From NCBI GenBank assembly GCA_033720735.1, contig JAWWBX010000212.1:1-7601 (forward strand): 7,601 bases of DNA, read 5' to 3'. The notes below the pieces were generated by a model. The model had not been told where the DNA came from. It did not search any database and saw nothing but the letters and a program-made list of their open reading frames with translations. The first letter of the stretch is position 1, and each line of letters begins with the position of its first letter. This document shows positions 5,740-7,601 of this stretch, piece after piece. The position numbers and the translations under genes were made by a program. Source of the DNA: B8-G4 sp033720735. GTDB taxonomy: Bacteria > Bacteroidota > Bacteroidia > Chitinophagales > Saprospiraceae.

Positions 5740-5795
5740 TTGAGTTATTGACATTCACCAGGACTCCATCAAATCGGATGCCACCGCATTTGTGC

Positions 5796-5863
5796 TGAAA
5801 AATTGACAGAATGACTGCAAATTTTGACAGAAACAGACTGCGTTGGCCGTGAAAAAATGACAG
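5796..5863 (-). promoter_or_regulatory. Three-copy CTGTCA-(A/T) motif array upstream of hsp20
   Basis: On the minus strand, in the orientation of hsp20, there are CTGTCATTTTTTCA (from 5863), CTGTCAAAATTTGCA (from 5830) and CTGTCAATTTTTCA (from 5809). All three share CTGTCA followed by three A/T bases and TTT. The + strand TGACAG units begin at 5804, 5825 and 5858, giving 21- and 33-bp spacing, near two and three helical turns. A degenerate TGACA lies at 5749. The array is about 150-200 bp upstream of the hsp20 start, in the 243-bp gap after the SDR gene. I infer a binding array for a regulator, perhaps a stress regulator given the downstream chaperone. Confidence 0.5.
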
Positions 5864-5899
5864 TTGACCCGTCAGCGATCGGAGGTTACGGCGCACTGA

Positions 5900-6589
5900 T
5901 CAGGATCCAAGCGCGTTGATCTCACGATTGCCGAGCACCTGTTTGTCCGGGGGATCGCTGAGGACTGCGATCATGGCCTTCCCCAAAGCCGTGGTGTTGG
6001 TGGCGGCGGCCGGGAAATGCCGCAGGACAGCATAGATCGGCCGGAACAGATCATACATCAACTGGTACCAGCGTGTTTTGGAACGAATGCCGCGCAAGGG
6101 CTGGATGTAGCCGGGACGAAACATAAATGCCCGCCGAAACGGCATGGCCAGCAGTGCGTTTTCCGTGCGGCCCTTTACGCGCGCCCACATCGATCTGCCG
6201 GCCTCGGAGCGATCAGTGCCGGCTCCGCTTACATAGCAAAAAATACTGTCTGGATTTGCGATGATCAAGGCGCGTGCAATATGCAGCGTCAGGTCGTAGG
6301 TGATTGCGGTGTATTCTGCTTCCGATTTGCCGAGCGCCGAGATGCCTGCGCAAAAGAAACAGGCGTCATATCCCGCGAGATGCTCCGGGGTGACAGTGAG
6401 AAAGTCCCTGGTGATCAGCTCTTTCAATTTGTCATGATGCACCGGTACCGGAGAACGGTTGAGCATGAGGATGGAGGTGATACACGGATCGTCCAGGCAG
6501 GCGAGCAGGACACCACGCCCGACCATGCCACTGGCACCGGTAATCACCACGCTGAATGTGGCACTATTCTGACTGGTCGTGTTCGTCAT
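5900..6589 (-). CDS. NAD(P)-binding Rossmann-fold protein, atypical SDR/epimerase family
   Basis: The 229-aa product begins MTNTTSQNSA at the ATG at 6587-6589. A longer frame reaches 7042, but the Rossmann fold starts right after this ATG. Residues 13-30 (SVVITGASGMVGRGVLLA) contain the GxxGxxG dinucleotide-binding loop. LMLNRSP (41-47) ends strand 2, FFCAGIS (78-84) is the strand-4 cofactor contact, and CYVSGAGTDRSE (118-129) is strand 5. The usual catalytic YxxxK appears as W135-A-R-V-K139, with Trp where Tyr is expected, so classical dehydrogenase chemistry is uncertain. FMFRPGYIQP (155-164) is the substrate-side motif typical of epimerase-like SDRs. Similar proteins are annotated as NAD-dependent epimerase/dehydratase or TIP30-like; the substrate is unknown. 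Its start lies inside the upstream membrane-protein gene (26-bp overlap), implying translational coupling. Confidence 0.83.
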   Translation of the reverse strand: MTNTTSQNSATFSVVITGASGMVGRGVLLACLDDPCITSILMLNRSPVPVHHDKLKELITRDFLTVTPEHLAGYDACFFCAGISALGKSEAEYTAITYDLTLHIARALIIANPDSIFCYVSGAGTDRSEAGRSMWARVKGRTENALLAMPFRRAFMFRPGYIQPLRGIRSKTRWYQLMYDLFRPIYAVLRHFPAAATNTTALGKAMIAVLSDPPDKQVLGNREINALGS

Positions 6590-7133
6590 GGCTGGCATTT
6601 TCGTTGAGAAGTTCTTCGGCAGGTAAATGGCGCTCAAGAAACCGGAAGACGTGATCGGCACGCTGGACCAGAATGCGGACCGCGCATTGCGTCGTACCAC
6701 GATCATCATACGGCATTTCGTTGGGAAACCGCGTATCAAAGGTGATGCGCTCGACAATGCAGAGTTGCTGCCGGGCTGCATCCACAAGTTGTACCACCAC
6801 ATGAATGTCATTGGACCGTGAGCCGCCCCGGGTTTCCGGGTCATCGTCGTCGAAGTCATAGCTCCACCATGCCGTCGCATGGATGGGTGTCGTAAGCCGA
6901 TATCGGCCCCGCCAATCCCGGATCGACAGCTGATGCCCGTGCGGTTCAGACACGAGACGTATCGTTCCAATGCGCGACAGGATAAAGACTCCATGTACGA
7001 CGACGATCGTGACCGGTGCGATCCACCACAGGACGTCGGCAAGCAATGCGATCGTCGTAAACAGAACCATGCTGCCCAGCAAGGTCATCAGGAAAAGCTG
7101 GGGATATACACTCACGAAAACGTAACGCGGCAT
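6564..7133 (-). CDS. Membrane protein of unknown function with two TM helices
   Basis: From the ATG at 7131-7133 the product is 189 aa. Two hydrophobic helices come first: about residues 10-32 (PQLFLMTLLGSMVLFTTIALLA) and 34-52 (LWWIAPVTIVVVHGVFILS). A soluble C-terminal domain of about 135 residues follows, predicted on the cytosolic side if the helices form a hairpin. It has alternating hydrophobic strands, an acidic patch (YDFDDDDPETRGG) and a His/Asp/Glu-rich tail (ENASHDEHDQSE). This architecture resembles TM-hairpin proteins with a PH-like domain, but I do not recognise the family. A TTG at 7227-7229 would add 32 residues without a convincing signal and would reach into the udk promoter area, so I prefer the ATG. 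It overlaps the SDR gene by 26 bp and is divergent from udk. Function is unknown. Confidence 0.7.
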   Translation of the reverse strand: MPRYVFVSVYPQLFLMTLLGSMVLFTTIALLADVLWWIAPVTIVVVHGVFILSRIGTIRLVSEPHGHQLSIRDWRGRYRLTTPIHATAWWSYDFDDDDPETRGGSRSNDIHVVVQLVDAARQQLCIVERITFDTRFPNEMPYDDRGTTQCAVRILVQRADHVFRFLERHLPAEELLNENASHDEHDQSE

Positions 7134-7213
7134 GTACAAAGATGGCCAGCCGCCTGTAAAAAGGGAAAGAACCTGATCGTTATAATATGAACCACCCGAC
7201 GCTGACCAGTACG

Positions 7214-7241
7214 TTGCAGACAGGCACAATCTCTATCTTCG
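7214..7241 (+). promoter_or_regulatory. Candidate Bacteroidota-type promoter for uridine kinase
   Basis: TATCTTCG (7234-7241) matches the Bacteroidota -7 consensus TAnnTTTG at five of its six defined bases. A TTG (7214-7216) lies 17 bp upstream as a possible -33 element. Only 4 bases separate the -7 box from the ATG at 7246, so transcription would start at or almost at the start codon. A + strand TATAATATG at 7181-7189 lies further upstream and is less well supported. I assign nothing else in 7134-7245. Confidence 0.4.
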
Positions 7242-7245
7242 CGCT

Positions 7246-7601
7246 ATGCACTCCGTTCCGTACACAATCGGCATCACCGGCGGGTCCGGATCCGGCAAAT
7301 CGTTTCTGATCCAGCAACTGCGCAAGAAGTTTTCAGAAGACGAACTCGCCATCCTTTCGCAGGACAATTACTACCGGAAGCGCGAGCAGCAGGAGATTGA
7401 TGCGGAGGGAGTGCGCAATTTCGATCTTCCCGCATCATTCCTGATGGAAGACTTTGCCCGTGACGTCCACCGGCTCATCCATGGGGAGACGGTGCGTCGC
7501 GACCAGTACACCTACAACAATGAGTCTGCCGACCCGGGCTCGGTGGTGGTCAGACCGGCACCGGTGGTGATCATCGAAGGCTTGTTCATCTTTTACCCGG
7601 A
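7246..7601 (+). CDS. udk: Uridine kinase, 3' truncated by the window end
   Basis: Uridine kinase phosphorylates uridine (and cytidine) to UMP (CMP) in the cytosolic pyrimidine salvage pathway. The frame is open from the ATG at 7246-7248 to the window edge, giving 118 residues of a family usually about 205-215 long. It opens MHSVPYTIGITGGSGSGKS with the Walker A P-loop GGSGSGKS at 12-19. ILSQDNYYRK (36-45) is the conserved Q-D-x-Y-Y segment near the nucleoside site. RNFDLPASF (57-65) corresponds to the family NFDHPxAF, with Leu in place of the usual His. Later residues include DQYTYNN and VVVIRP-like VVVRPAPVVIIEGLFIF (101-117), the Walker B-like IIEGLF strand. The transcript may be leaderless or nearly so. 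Confidence 0.9.
   Translation, partial: MHSVPYTIGITGGSGSGKSFLIQQLRKKFSEDELAILSQDNYYRKREQQEIDAEGVRNFDLPASFLMEDFARDVHRLIHGETVRRDQYTYNNESADPGSVVVRPAPVVIIEGLFIFYP

Noticed and set aside
5721..5750. tRNA-like GGTTCGAA segment upstream of hsp20 as a tRNA remnant or attachment site
   Set aside because: No acceptor, D or anticodon arm can be built around it, and no repeat partner is present in the window.
5708..5896. 62-codon minus-strand ORF in the gap upstream of hsp20
   Set aside because: It runs straight through the repeated CTGTCA motifs and has no recognisable family. The repeats explain the region better as regulatory DNA.
6017..6607. 196-codon + strand ORF opposite the SDR-like gene
   Set aside because: It is antisense to a gene with a clear Rossmann fold. 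The translation looks like low-information shadow sequence rich in Cys, His and Arg.
6590..7042. N-terminal extension of the SDR-like ORF to 7042
   Set aside because: The extra residues are Ser/Arg/Met-rich, antisense-like sequence overlapping the membrane protein gene in another frame. The Rossmann strand begins right after the ATG at 6589.

Overview
The window looks like a chromosomal segment of a moderately GC-rich member of the Bacteroidota. The best evidence is a set of proteins with phylum-typical sequences: a short (61 aa) basic ribosomal protein bS21, a MarR regulator beginning MKYIEILVKLRKIIRSINLE, a two-PDZ HtrA protease, a single-domain Hsp20, and the C-terminus of a sortilin/BNR-type beta-propeller protein ending LWDAGIGAIR. 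Purine-rich Shine-Dalgarno sequences are mostly absent before the genes, which also fits this phylum. A lineage within the phylum cannot be assigned from this window. No mobile element, CRISPR array, rRNA or tRNA was seen.

Layout. (1) Bases 1-584 (+): the 3' end of a VPS10/sortilin-like beta-propeller protein. (2) 681-2014 (-): a run of leftward genes in the order MarR regulator, rpsU, an unlisted 57-codon ORF and a 63-aa ORF. The last two are small unrecognised proteins downstream of rpsU, and the gap between rpsU and the 57-codon ORF contains perfect inverted repeats. (3) 2260/2305-3414 (+): a trypsin/V8-like serine protease with a complete catalytic triad and no signal peptide. It converges on (4) the leftward stress cluster, with one strong bidirectional terminator between them (3444-3473). 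The cluster is hsp20 (5207-5656) followed downstream by htrA (3520-5073), separated by a 9-bp GC-rich hairpin. (5) 5900-7133 (-): a two-TM membrane protein gene overlapping by 26 bp an atypical SDR/epimerase gene. (6) 7246-end (+): the 5' part of uridine kinase, divergent from the membrane protein gene.

How the parts may work together. Hsp20 (holdase chaperone) and HtrA (envelope protease/chaperone) form a plausible protein-quality-control unit. Upstream of hsp20 is a striking regulatory region: three copies of CTGTCA-(A/T-rich) in one orientation at 21- and 33-bp spacing, and nearer the gene a GTYAAACAATT repeat at 33-bp spacing. The gene-proximal part of this region resembles the sequence just upstream of rpsU, in the same orientation and at nearly the same distance from the start codon. 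These signals and the two small ORFs behind rpsU are the parts of the window most worth following up. The other genes look like ordinary housekeeping or accessory functions.
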